Source of the DNA: Phialocephala subalpina
Lineage: Eukaryota; Ascomycota; Leotiomycetes; Helotiales; Mollisiaceae
DNA length: 64,000 nt
Direction: 5' to 3'
Assembly (NCBI GenBank): GCA_900073065.1
Contig: FJOG01000025.1
Coordinates: 959,877 to 1,023,876 of the forward strand
Shown here in pieces: positions 45,599 to 57,108 of this stretch (position 1 is the stretch's first letter; the number at the start of each line of letters is the position of its first letter). A program made the translations under genes and the position numbers. Below the pieces are notes generated by a model. That model saw only the letters and a program-made list of their open reading frames with translations. It did not search any database and was not told the DNA's origin.

Positions 45599-46557
45599 TC
45601 ACAGGTTCCCGCTTGCACCCTTCTTGGAATACTTCACATACAGATCTGGCAACTTCCCAGCAAGAATCGTCATCTCCTCAGTAGCATGCTGGCACAGCCC
45701 CTTTGGCATAAAGTCCGGCACCAAATTCGTCCTGGCCTCAGCATCCTCCACTCCCTCGACATCACCCAACCAAAATCGACTCCGCATCCTAATCCCCAAC
45801 TTCTCCTTCTTGATCAGATGAATCAAGTGCCCCGTATAAAGGACCTCATCCGTCTCATCATTCCAATTCCCCACTCTCCCGCAGATAGCCAACTCATGCT
45901 CAGTTTTCTCAAACTCCTTCTCCCAATCCTTCCCAAAATATTTCTCCGGACTCAAGAAACTGATCTTCAGCTTTGCCATATGACCTCCGATATACTCATG
46001 CACGAGATGGTGGCCACCGATGTAAGTAGAGTCGTTGTTTCGTGGACCTTCCCAGTCGGAAAACACGTGATCGAGTGGATGCCAGAGTTTGTATTGCTCG
46101 GTGTTGTGAATCCAGCCGAACCACCAAGCTATCATGGCGGAGGTACAGTTTGGCATATAGGTTGTTGCTGCGATGTGGTGCATTCCTTCGGAGTTGACGG
46201 CGTAGCCTGTTTCGGTTGGTCTTTGCCATATGACCTCCGATATACTCATGCACGAGATGGTGGCCACCGATGTAAGTAGAGTCGTTGTTTCGTGGACCTT
46301 CCCAGTCGGAAAACACGTGATCGAGTGGATGCCAGAGTTTGTATTGCTCGGTGTTGTGAATCCAGCCGAACCACCAAGCTATCATGGCGGAGGTACAGTT
46401 TGGCATATAGGTTGTTGCTGCGATGTGGTGCATTCCTTCGGAGTTGACGGCGTAGCCTGTTTCGGTTGGTCTCGAAGATCACTGTATCATGTCTGGTCAG
46501 CCGTATTAGATTGTGAGGGAGGGAAGATTGTGGAAGAATACGATCCAGCTGAGACAT
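45599..46557 (-). pseudogene. PhlG-like (diacetylphloroglucinol/phloretin hydrolase) gene broken by internal duplication
   Basis: PhlG-type hydrolases cleave the carbon-carbon bond between an acyl group and a phloroglucinol ring, using zinc. The ATG at 46557 gives MSQLDRILPQSS and RLTRHDTVIFE. The conserved body follows: ETGYAVNSEG, HHIAATTYMPNCTSAM, WWFGWIHNTEQYKLWHPLDHVFSDW, TYIGGHHLVHEYIGG, LKISF, the Cys-Gly-Arg and GHLIHLI blocks, MRSRFWLGD and LPKGLCQHATEEM, ending at 45599. The metal His/Glu candidates (HP..H and HH..HEY) are all present. However, the segment from TNRN/ETGY to GGHMAK occurs twice (see repeat 45971-46470). The repeat length (250) is not a multiple of three, and the N-terminal exon meets the first copy in the wrong frame by two bases. 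No single frame covers the protein, so it is inactive unless the assembly is wrong. Confidence 0.8.
45971..46470. repeat. Exact 250-bp tandem duplication inside the PhlG-like gene
   Basis: Bases 45971-46220 and 46221-46470 read identically over all 250 positions. The bases after the second copy repeat the first two bases of the unit (CT), a 2-bp microhomology. Because 250 is 1 modulo 3, the duplication shifts the frame. It is either a very recent event or an assembly error. Confidence 0.97.
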
Positions 46558-47201
46558 TGAGGGTTCAATGAAAAAGCGGGGAGTGTATGTGGGGAATGTG
46601 GGGAATGTGGGGGAAACATGAGCTTGGTTCAAGTCAGGTTGTCAGCGTCCTCCTTGCATTGCCCCTCTCGTGTTGAGTGTGGAACAGATCTTTGTGTGAA
46701 CGTGGTTGATTTTTACAAAATTCTTGAATCTGTGGGTTTTACGAGGACACGGAATGGCATTTTAGGGAATGCAAATGGTGATCGGGTCTTACCTTCGTCA
46801 CTGTAACGCCGTGCTACCGAATTCAAAAAGTGCTTCCGACTGAGAAAGGTCGTGGAGTATAACGAGAGACTTTGGTCGAGAAGGAATGACCCATCAGCAT
46901 GCTCTTGCCTCCTCCCTTTCGGTGTGTAATTGATGACGTGTTGCGGTAGCGGGTGCCGAATGGACGGAGCTCGGGATGTGCATTTTGAGAATGAACACCT
47001 CGAAAGCTTTCGGGCTATAAATATCGATTTGCCTCTCCATTCTTTTCGCTACCATCCAAATAAGAATTACTACGGTTCGGAAAGGTTGGGACAAGTTTGA
47101 TCACAATCGAGGTGCAAATGTTGCACGATATGTGCGTCATCTTGTTGCTTCCAGAGTAAATCTGAGTCTGGTGATGCAAATTGTTGTTAGGTGTACTGTA
47201 C
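46558..47201. other. Spacer between PhlG-like and MFS genes
   Basis: About 640 bases. It contains the presumed promoter of the PhlG-like gene (with a GGGGAATGTG tandem near 46591-46612) and the 3' flank of the MFS gene. No gene is seen. Confidence 0.5.
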
Positions 47202-49532
47202 TTATTCCAACCCGGCTTGCTTGAGGAGATTGGCCTTGTGAATCCAGATTCTGAAAGCTTTGCCTCTAAAATAAAAGATGATGGTCGTCATGTAGACAGC
47301 AACGTTGACCGAAGCGATGATCATGAAGACAACTATGAGACCATCTCTTGTGATCCAATCATTTATCACCCAGGTCCAGATCCAGGCGATCGCAGACTTG
47401 AGGCAAGATATCGTGACCATGAGTTCACCGGAAAGCTGGTTTCATTAGCGTAGAGTAAGATTAATTAGTACAGGGCATGCTCACCTCCTTGTGACAATCA
47501 AGTGAGTAAGCCATTGCGAGCGTTGCACCCATTTGGGCACCTGCAGATAGAATACCGAACCCAACGATAGGACCCGACCAATGCGTCTTGGCATTATAAG
47601 TCATTGAAGCAATCAAGGCTCCGAAGAATGTTAAGGCGACGGCAATCGCACAGGCTGGCAGGCGCATCTCCGGCTCACGAATTCTATCATCTTATTAGCA
47701 CTGAAGAAAATCACTTTTTGGGACAGAACTCCAGACCTAGGAGCTGGCTAGTGAGTAGCAAACGGACATGATCCGTTTGCATGCAAGCTCCCGAGACATG
47801 CTCCCTGCTCCGAAACTCCCGTAAAAAAATGAAAACAATTTAGTATATAAATCAGACCTACCCATGATTTCTCTTCGTCGCCCAGTTCGCGATTCGATCT
47901 GCTAGAGGACCACAGAGGTACGTTCCAACAAGAGACCCAATGAATGGCGAGATGAAGATGAGCCCCTGGTCTCCAGAATTAAACAAATACGGTCTTCGAG
48001 TATCGTCAGCTTGGCTCCGTGTTGAGGAAGACAACACAAGACTTACGGTGGTGCAAACAATTGTGCCACAGACGCTCCAAGAATAACATTCCAACCCAAG
48101 CTCATGCCATAAACAAGGCTAGACCAAAGAACTGTGGGATAGGTTATCAAGACGAAGGGACGAAGGAACGTCTTCCTCAAATTCACACTTTGATCGATCT
48201 GCGAGCAAAGTGCTAGACTCTTCCAGTACGATTTCTGTGGAACATCTGTCGCTTGAGCAGTACTAAGGTCCTCGGAGGTTCGCTCGACTTGAGAGTATTC
48301 GCTCTTGGTGCTGTCATCTCTCGGTTTGGCCGTCGGAGCCTCGCCTGCCTGGCCAGGAGGTAATATCTGAGGTCGGGCACCAAGGAACTTCGTCTCTGGC
48401 ATGGAAAAGATCAACGTGATCTGGTTGATGAAGATAGATATGGCGATGATGAAAAATGCCCCTATAGATAGATCAGTATGATATTTGAAGTATAATTTGG
48501 GAGTCGAGAAGCTAAGCAGCCGAGTTCGTAGTACTCGCGAAGAGCTCGACTTTGAATATCTCTACAGATAAAGGGCAGAATCTCACTTACAACGCATACT
48601 GAGTTTTTGAATGATGTAGGCGCTGACCAGAGGCCCGATTTCGTTACCACCGAGAACACCGAGTCCATAGATAGAGATTTTCTCGCCTCGCTCGTGCAGA
48701 TAGAAGATGTCTGTCACCGTGCTAGGAACTATCGCTTCGATTGGAGCCTCAAAAAGTCCCAAGAAAGCCCTTCCGACGATGAATGGTGTGTAAGTTTTCT
48801 CGGCAGCTATCGCTAGCCAAATACAAGCTACACCCATCAGAAAATTCGATGTGAGATAGACTGGTCGTCGGCCAAATTTGACCGCAAGTGGCCTACAAGG
48901 GTCAGCACATCGAAGTGCGGTAGAATGTCGGTTTTAACATACATCCACAGTAGGTTTCCCTGAGAATCAATTAGCGGAAGTACTATGCTTCAAGATCTGA
49001 AACAGTGCCTGCTGTACACTCGACGAGGAAACCTCGAGACTGGGTATAACCGCGTTTGAAGCTAGGACTTCAAGAGCCACGAGGAAGGGCCCATACTTAC
49101 AATGCCTTGGCAAATCAGCGTAGCACCATTCGCATAAGTCAGATATGTTAGAGACTTCCCAAAGAACGCTGATAGCTGAAGCATGCCTCCGGCCATCATG
49201 GGTCCTGTCACTGCACCACTGCATACTTCGTTAGACTCTTGATACCGACTCGAAATAAGTAACATACTTGAAGCGTAAGCAACGCCATTCATCAAGACCA
49301 CCCACTTCTTGAAAGCTGACCATCGAAGAGGATCATTCGGATCTGTGAGGGATGGCTGGGGAACAAGGAGGATGTGACCGTCGCCGTCTTTCGCATGTTG
49401 AAGTCTGTGAAGCATTTCTTCCGTTGCGCCAGGTCCATCTTCATCCATCAAGATCTCTGTCCCTGGTGCTGCGACGAACATCGATTCGATGGTGTTTTTG
49501 CCTGCCTCAGCAGGATGAATTCGGTCGGACAT
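47202..49532 (-). CDS. MFS transporter, drug:proton antiporter-like
   Basis: Eight exons (49532-49268, 49225-49101, 48959-48943, 48892-48591, 48461-48047, 47993-47862, 47683-47485, 47435-47202) give 562 residues. The N-terminus is cytosolic and ends with the DPNDPLRWSAFKKW motif common in fungal DHA1-type carriers. The first half has TGPMMAGGMLQLS, the motif-A block GNLLWMPLAVKFGRRPVYL and the motif-C-like FLGLFEAPIEAIVPS; a long charged loop (about 280-330) precedes YPTVLWSSLVYGM, FISPFIGSLVGTYL and CHKELSGELMVTIS in the second half. The third exon is only 17 nt but restores the motif-A sequence exactly. The first intron (about 49267-49226) is 42 nt, lacks stops and might be retained. It lies between the PhlG-like gene and the regulator on the same strand, so uptake of the hydrolase substrate or export of a toxic phenolic is a likely role (inference). 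Confidence 0.85.
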
Positions 49533-49857
49533 AGTGAGTGGAGTTGCTGGCTGTCTTGCCCGTCTTCTGAAATTGATGGAATAACTAACTTATCGAACAA
49601 GCTCTGCTTTGCCCGAACAAGAACGACGTCGAGGATCCAGGATATGTAGATCTCCAGCTCGGGGATTTTCAATGGCCGTTATTGTTTCAACAATGAGGGG
49701 TTCTCTTCCCCACATCCCCCGCTCCAAATTTTCCCCACCCTCGCCAAGCTACAAGATACGGCAATCGTGCTGCATTCGCATAACCTTCCGTCGACCGTGG
49801 CTGTGATGGACAATACTTCTTTAATCGGTGAGACGCATCCCGTCAATGACTCCAGAG
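49533..49857. other. Spacer between MFS gene and regulator gene
   Basis: 325 bases holding the MFS promoter and the 3' flank of the regulator. No gene or repeat was noticed. Confidence 0.5.
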
Positions 49858-52226
49858 TTAAATATTAGTCTGGATTCGATCATTGGCAATTGCGATCCAC
49901 CGAGATAGTAATGAATCCATTTCATGGGACACTCCCCAACGGGATGAGATAGAGTTCAGAGTAATCTGCAGAGAATTGATTTCGTACATCAAGTTCTTTG
50001 TTCTGGAATGTTGAGCTGTCTTTGCGTAGCTGCAGCTGAGAAAAGCTTGTATAGCTGGATCCGCGAGATTTCCTGAATCGTTCACATCCCAAACACTTTC
50101 CCATGTGAAAGTTCTTGGTGCCGTAATCATTGAAAATCCGGCGATGCAGCGAGTGCTGTAGATAGTTGCTACTGCAAAGATCGCTGCAGGCAGATGAATA
50201 CCGCTTGAGCGACCTAGAGGTATCTTCTCAACGATTTCTTGTATTGCCAAGGAGTGCAGCACAGCACGCATACCATCCGGACTCTGTGACCACCCTGCGA
50301 GATCAAGATCTCTTGGCACAGGTACCTTACTCATCTCATGGAGGTTCTGAGCAATCCCATGCATCGCACATATCTCCCTGCACAGAGCTGTAGACGGTGT
50401 CGCCAAATCGAGAAAGATTGTGTGCCATCTGATCAGTAGTTCTAGTTGGTCGACCGTGATTGCATCAGTCGTGCTCAGATACTGGCTGTGAAATCTGATC
50501 ATTGCTGTCGCGATGTCCTTTTTTGTCGGAGAACCGACAGCTGGATGCCCCTCAGCTTCTAGAACGTCGGCCGCAAGAGATTGCAGACCCTCTAGGACGA
50601 CGCGGAGAGTGAAAATTGACGATTCAATGCTATTGTTTAGAGTTATTGTTAGTGCGAAAAGATCGAGAAATAGTTCCCGGAAGGAATGAGGAGGTGAGCG
50701 TTGCTTCTGCATCTCCCGGATCCATTCATCTGGTGTTGCGGCTTCGAAGGCTGCATCCGATGCTGGCATGAGAAGTGGGTTCGTGACATGCCGAGCACAT
50801 GCTGGGTATCCAGAAAATTGCGATATGTGGCCATCAAGAACGTAGTGACCAAGGATGCTTCTATTTTGAACTTCCTTGGCAGCCCATATTCTCCAACACT
50901 CGGTTTTCTCCTCGTCAGAAGCTTCCAAAGGGGGGACATTGGATGAAGCACGGTTCATATTAAACACTAGACAATGATTAGCAGCCAAACTCCTCAGTGG
51001 GTCATTGCACAGATGGACGAGTAAAATGCGGATGAAGCATAACGGCAACGACAGAGATTCAGAAAGGTGGATTTCAAAAATATAAGACCACTTACTACCA
51101 CACTGTCTAGCCCAATAGAAGCCGAGTCCATGAAATGTCTGGCTCGTCATCCTCAGGCTCTCATTCTTAGACATCAACGCATAAGTCTGCCCCAAAACTG
51201 CAGTCAAAACAAGTTGAACGCCCTCGCAGGAGTCTTGAGGACCTTTTGTTGCCATCAAGTGCTTCCAGTTTGTCGCTACAGCGATATGAGCCAATCTCCA
51301 TAAGGCCTCGCCCTTTGGAACGGCGTCCTTTGCTCCGCAGAACAGAGTGCCTAAGGCAATAATATTGAGTAAGAGCGGATGACTTGACTCTCGGACCGCG
51401 AACGTTGCCTTATGTAACACCGGGAAAGAAGGTATGAATTTATCGAAGAAGACATGCATGCAAGTGTCCAGAAAGGAGGAAGTGATCCCCGTGTTCTGTA
51501 TTTCGGCTGTCAAATTCGAAGACAGCACAGAAATCAATTTACTCATCTGTTGCATAGCTTGATGTCCCTGACCATTATGATGGCTATGACCAACCTCAGG
51601 AGGAGAAAGTGTGGAGCTGTTCGCGTTACCAAAACCCGACGGATCGAAATGTGTGACTGGCAGCGTTACAGGCCAACTAAAATCGGATGTTAGAAAATCG
51701 AGCATGTCGTCAGTATCGGTCCAGAACGGGAGCGACGTGTTATCATGCTGATGGAACTGCTGAGTATTTCCAATAAATGGTTCTCCTGGTAGATTTGAGC
51801 TGATGGCAGAAGCAGTAGGGCTGAAATTGTCCGCGCCTATGTCGTGAACATCTTCGACGATAGGACCCGATAGGGCAACTGGGCTGCTGCTTCTGACAGA
51901 ACCACGTTGATGAAGTTTCCTGTGCCTGGCGAGGACATCTTGCCTGCCAAAATCTTTCGAGCACTCTGGACAGGAGAATGGTTTGTGCTTTGAATCTGGA
52001 GACGTCAATTTCCTCTCAACAAGTGAGATAAGTGTGACGCTACATACGGCTTCTTTGATGTCTCTGATTCTGGACGTCAGCAATTTACAAGATTATATAT
52101 AGAGAAATGACGTACCACCAGATGTTCTGCTTTCGCAAAGGCTCGTTGGCATGTATTGCAGAGGAACTTCTTTGAGGCACGTGACTCTAGGTCTTGCTGG
52201 GCTGTGGAGCTGTGACTGCCACTCAT
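49858..52226 (-). CDS. C2H2 zinc-finger regulator with fungal-specific transcription factor domain
   Basis: Exons 52226-52116, 52063-52048, 51995-51096 and 50966-49858 give 711 residues. Two tandem C2H2 fingers lie near the N-terminus (Cys23/Cys26/His39/His43 and Cys51/Cys54/His67/His71) with the linker RSHSKHKPFSC. The second exon is only 16 nt and supplies the His ligands of finger 1, which fixes its borders. The middle and C-terminal part is the fungal-specific transcription factor domain: FIPSFPVLHKATF, LGTLFCGAKD, GLGFYWARQCG, EECWRIWAAK and YLDG-type helices. The last intron (51095-50967, 129 nt, GTAAGT donor, TCTAG acceptor) has no in-frame stop, so a longer isoform with 43 extra residues is possible; splicing gives the usual ARxCGMF text. 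It probably acts as pathway regulator of the neighbouring genes, with which it shares strand (MFS, PhlG-like) or a divergent promoter (monooxygenase). Confidence 0.85.
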
Positions 52227-53465
52227 AGCCCACCTATCAACACGGGTACAACGTAATTCCGAGACTCGAGTACAGGGTAGTGGCCTTGTTGATTTGCTTC
52301 TTGTGTTGCTAGGACGCAGGTACTGTGAAGACTCAAGAGTGGAAGAGCGGGGAAGACAGCTCAAAAAGAGAATGCGCCCAAGAGTAAGGGATGTCTTGAT
52401 GAATACACCGATGAGCGTCAGAACAGCAAGGTAGACGCACTAAAGAAAATCTCGAGATATCAAATATCGTAAAATGTTTGTAGCTCTAAAAAGAGGAAGT
52501 GAAGCTCCAAGACGAGGGACGAGGAGGTTGTGACGGTGGTCCGTGTAATGGTCCGTGCACGCGCCTCTCCATTCTCATCTCTCTCTTCTCTCGAACTACT
52601 AGAAGTCTCTCTGAATTTTCATCGCTCTCCCCAATTATTACCTAGAATCGGATACCTCCTTCCGGCGGCATCCGAATTCGACAGTACCATACAATACTAC
52701 CTCTACACTACATCCACGAGATACTGCCGCTCTTGCTCACCGACGTACAATACATTCCGAACGAAGAGCGAGAGAAAGGTTTCCAAGCTAATCCCACACT
52801 TACTGGACATAAGTATGTCATAACAGTAGCTGATTCAAGGAGGAAGAGAGCTATGGTTCGCTCTAGCAGACTCGGAGTCAATTCTAGAGACCGAATCACG
52901 AACATGAAGCCTCTCACATCCGAAATCTGGGATGGAACAAGGTGAATGCCGAAGCTGCAGAGCAGAATCAATCCAACTGTGCATACTGCATGGCAACTAC
53001 CCTTTCAGTCAGCCTACCTACACCACCCACAGAAACATTATGGTCGTTGGGTCAAAGTAAAAAAGAGGAGATTGCATCTCTCCACATTGCTTCTCCACCT
53101 CGCATCGATTTCCCCACATCCACCTGCAACATGTAGATCCACCTAGAACTTTTATCAACGTGGGGAATGCCTCGACCAGCATTCCTTCGTCATGGGGTCC
53201 GGACTCGGAAGAGAGTTCCAACTGGAGGATTCATGCGTGGTATCCCCACCAATCCAGCCCTGCATTGTAGAATTTATAGTTATCCTTGTCGTGCCGTCGC
53301 GGAAGCCGAAAAGTTGCGGAGATCTGGAGTTGTGGTTCGATATACTCGACTAGCAATGGTACTTAACGACGCCTTAGAGCTTCATCGCCTCGATCATTCT
53401 TCCCCTAGAATTTGGAAGAGAATTCATAGTCCTCACAGCCAGGAGATCACTCTTTTATCTTTGGA
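52227..53465. promoter_or_regulatory. Divergent promoter region, regulator and FAD monooxygenase
   Basis: The 1.24 kb between two divergent starts has no supported gene. Such a layout suggests a shared control region where the regulator could bind. A near-repeat GTGGTCCGTG/ATGGTCCGTG lies at 52533-52556. No binding site can be named from sequence alone. Confidence 0.4.
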
Positions 53466-55580
53466 ATGGCTCCCCACTCTGACCACGAAGCGGATGTTTC
53501 TACTCTCGAAACACTGCAAGATGTAGAGGTTCCAGTTCTGATAGTTGGCGGAGGTCCGACTGGATTACTTCTTGCGCATATGCTCTCACGACTTGGAGGT
53601 TTGTGCGATTGACCAACGCCAGAACATACACTTACGATCAACAGTCCAATCTCTGATAATCGAGCGATATCCAACACGTCTAGCTGCACCGAAAGCCCAT
53701 GCGCTCTCACCTCGGACCTTGGAAATATGTCGGCAATTTGACTTGGATGTAAATGAAATCAGAAAACTTGGGACGAACAAAGACGATGCTTATTGGGTCA
53801 ATTTTGTGACCAGCTTGACTGGCAAGTACGTTGGGAGTCTGCCGTATGAACGAATGGATGCGGAAGTACTGGAACAGAGCCCAACGGTAAGCTCATGTTG
53901 GCTTGGACGACAAAGCTCAGATTTTATGCTGATTCATCGTGTTCTATAGATGATCCATAATGTTCCTCAGCCAACATTCGAACAGTTCGTCGCAGCCCGT
54001 CTGAAGCGAGATGGGAAAGTTGAAGTACGGAAGAATCACTCGTACGTGGGCTGTGAGCAGGTAAGGAATTATGAAGGAGTATGGATCTGAAAGCTGACAT
54101 TTGTTGAAGGTTGGGGATGAAGTCTTGACAAAGGTAGAAGATCGGGAAATTGGCAGGATCTATGAGATCCGCTCTCGCCACGTAGTGGCATGTGACGGAG
54201 CCAAAAGCAAAGTGAGAGAAACATTGGGGATCGATTGTGAAGGAGAATCGTCGTGTGAGTTTCTAAGACTGCTGCAACATAATGTCCGCTGACGCACGAT
54301 CAGACGAAACTATGATGACTATCCACTTTAATGCAGATCTTCGTTCAGTGCTAGGAGAGCAGGTGGGAATGCTACACTGGGTCATGGATCCAGAAGTCTC
54401 TGGCTTCATCATCGGATACGACTTGGACGGCAATCAGGTCCTAATCTGCAACTTTGATGTGAGTAAAAGCTCTTCAAATCCTCATTCAGCAAGCTGACAT
54501 GACAAAAGTCGGAAAAACATCCAGTCAAGAGCTGGAACGAACAGCACGCACGGAAAGTAGTAACAGCTGCTATCGGAAAGCCCGTCCCATTTGACGTCCT
54601 CAGCTGGCGACCCTGGGTCCTCAGCAGAAAAGTGGCTGAAAGCTACTCCCAAGGCAACGTATTCTTGTGAGAATCATCTTCCTCACCACCACAGACACTT
54701 AATTGACCGTCACAGAGCCGGAGACGCAGCCCACGCCTTTCCACCAACAGGTGGACTAGGTCTTAATACTGGCCTAGCAGATGTCCACAACTTAGCCTAC
54801 AAACTCGCCCACCTTCACCACAATACCGCCAACAGCCCCCTCCTCTCAACCTACCAATCCGACCGTCGACAAATCGCCTTGATCTCCGCCCAACAAAGCG
54901 TCAAAAACGGACAACAGATCTTCGGACTTCTCAAGACACTGGGGACTACCGACCCCGACATCGAAATCGCAAAGAAGAATCTATATCAGCGGATCACAGA
55001 CCCTACGACCCGACTTGAGGTTCTGAAAGGTATTGAAGGACAAAGAGAACACTTTGATAATCTAGGTCTGCACATTGGATATGTGTATGGAGATATTGAG
55101 TACCCGGCAAGCGCGTCTCTGTACGTGCCTTCTTATCGCGCTGGTGCGAGACTTCCTCATGCTTGGTTACTGCATGCTCCAACTAGTTCGCACTTGCCTA
55201 AACTGCCAGCTATCGACAATTCGTATGTATCTGAGCTCTCAGAGTCTGCGTTGGAGCAGAAGCAATATTCGACGCTGGATCTGTGTGCTTTCGATGCTTT
55301 CACGCTGATATTTTCTTCAACGTTCGCCTTGCATTGGGAGGAGGCACTTGCTCAGCTCCGGTCAAGTCTCCCGACACCGTTGAAGGTCAACGCTGCTGTG
55401 CTAGGAAGGGACTTTGAGCTCGTGCCTGGTGCGAGGAAGAGCGAGTGGGTGATGGGTTTGCAGCTCAATCACGGCGCTGCGGTGTTGGTGAGGCCGGATC
55501 AACACCTCTTAAATTGTTATGGGAAGGAGACGAGTGTCGAAGGGGTGATTAAAGGATTGAAGGGGCACTTGGGACTTTGA
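53466..55580 (+). CDS. FAD-dependent phenol hydroxylase-type monooxygenase
   Basis: Seven exons (53466-53598, 53645-53886, 53950-54060, 54110-54254, 54304-54458, 54509-54666, 54716-55580) give 602 residues with no lesion. The FAD dinucleotide motif is VLIVGGGPTGLLLAHML (25-41); HVVACDGAKSKVRE is the second NAD(P)H/FAD (DG) motif; and AGDAAHAFPPTGGLGLNTG (about 316-334) is the GD motif, which binds the FAD ribityl and phosph groups. The LSPRTLEICRQFDLD helix and the C-terminal thioredoxin-like region (about 440-600) place it with the phenol 2-monooxygenase/MhpA group, class A flavin enzymes that hydroxylate activated aromatic rings using NAD(P)H and oxygen. Next to a PhlG-like hydrolase this suggests hydroxylation of a phloroglucinol or phenylpropanoate ring before cleavage (inference). 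Start at 53466 because it puts the FAD motif about 25 residues in, as in relatives. Confidence 0.9.
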
Positions 55581-55855
55581 CATGTCGGAAGGTGGTATTT
55601 TTGTGTTGCAGTGATCTTGATTACCAAATTGTCCTAACTTGTAAGCAGCTAGGGACAATGGTGATGGTTTCATTTCTTAGCATATTAGATAAACGACTGC
55701 TAGAATGTTACCTGATGTAATAATTACAACCCCAATGGCAAGCTGATGCGATAGGAGCAACCTAAAGATGTCCCATAGAGTCATTTGAACAGGCTCAAAG
55801 TCCATCCCCACGAGGTTCACTGACACCCGCCACGAAGATAGTCAATCTGATGCCA

Positions 55856-57108
55856 TCAACCCTGCTTCGCTAGTTTTTGTTGCATTCGGACCACATATTC
55901 ACGCTTCTCGCTGGATACCAAGCCAAAGCATGCAGCTTCATGCAACGCCCACCCGTGCCCATCCTTTCCATTAGCTGCTCCTTTTTGTGTGAAGAATTTG
56001 ACAACTTGCAGCATTCCATTCCTCGCTGCCGTCTCGAGAGAAGGGGGGAAACATACAGGAAGACCCAATGGATGGCTTAATAAAATCCGTTCCTAGGTCG
56101 ACAAGCTCCTCCACAACAGGCAGAACACCAATTTCGGCAGCGAGGTTGAGGGTCATCCTCGCCCACTTAATTGACTGGTTTCTCGTATTCCTCCACAATT
56201 GGTCGACCAACTCAAGGTGGCGTCCACGGAGTGCTCCTTCGATAGTGGTTGCGAGATACTTTTCTCTGAACATCTTTTGTGGATTTGGATCGTATTTGAG
56301 ATCCAAGATTAGCTTAACAATGTCATCGTGGCCCATTAGCGATGCAATCCAGAGTGCCGAAACGGGGTCTCCTCTGTGCCCATTCTCACTCTGATAGAGT
56401 GCTGCATCGTATGCTCCTGTTGTAGCCGCCGCTTTAAAAGCAGTGGCAAAGTGAGAGTATGGTTTCTGCTTGACCCACAGCATAGTAGAAGGGTAAGAGA
56501 TGGATGAAGAAGTTGGGGGGCCTTGTGCTATGAGCTTCTGTACGGTGGATGCATCATTCAAAAACGCTGCAATCACCGTTGCGCCGTGCGAGATATCCGG
56601 ACCAGGTGCGCCGTTCGTGAACCTTTTGGCTTTATCATCAGGAACATCGAATAGCTTGATTATGCCGGACCAAGAAGTATCGACCGATTCTAATGAGTTT
56701 GCGACCAGCTGACTTTCATCGATGTCCCGAGTCTCGAGGGACTGCAAGAAGAGGTCGATTGATCGATGTACCAAAAGACTCAGGAACACCGTGCGGTCTG
56801 TATCAGCATCTAACCTTCTTTGGGCGACCCGAACGAAGAAAGGACGAGCCCTCGGAATCGGATTTGAATCCGGTTTCATCACCTTCGACGAGGTCTTTCA
56901 CGATAACTCGATCGAAGATCTCTGATAAAGGTTAGCAAATGTACTACAAAAGCAGGGACATCATGAGCAACTCACCATTGACCACTCTCAGCTCCGATGC
57001 TTTGGGCAGTCCAACAACTCCGACTGCCTCGACGACGACCATCTCTACCAGCTCGACTGGCAAGCGCATCAACTCCACCTTGAGGCGTTCAGAATGTCCC
57101 TCCGGCAT
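55856..57108 (-). pseudogene. F-box-like/ankyrin protein gene, copy A, frameshifted
   Basis: The ATG at 57108 leads to LMRLPVELVEMVV, an F-box-like helix, and after an intron (GTGAG donor, TATCAG acceptor) EIFDRVI. The frame must then shift near 56860 to reach RPFFVRVAQRRLD and a long stretch of ankyrin-like helices (HGATVIAAFLNDASTVQKLI, ALWIASLMGHDDIVKLIL, TIEGALRGRHLELVDQLW, LAAEIGVLPVVEELVDLG). A second shift near 56075 leads to ETAARNGMLQVVKFFTQKGA and the C-terminus at 55856. The same order of blocks occurs in copy B (57557-58926), which shows the family layout. Ankyrin helices bind proteins; F-box plus ankyrin proteins act as substrate adaptors for ubiquitin ligases. The two shifts have no convincing splice sites, so I call it broken, though less decayed than copy B. 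Confidence 0.6.

Noticed and set aside
45599..55580. Polyketide or non-ribosomal peptide biosynthetic cluster
   Set aside because: No PKS, NRPS, terpene cyclase or DMATS gene is present; the enzymes fit degradation better than synthesis.
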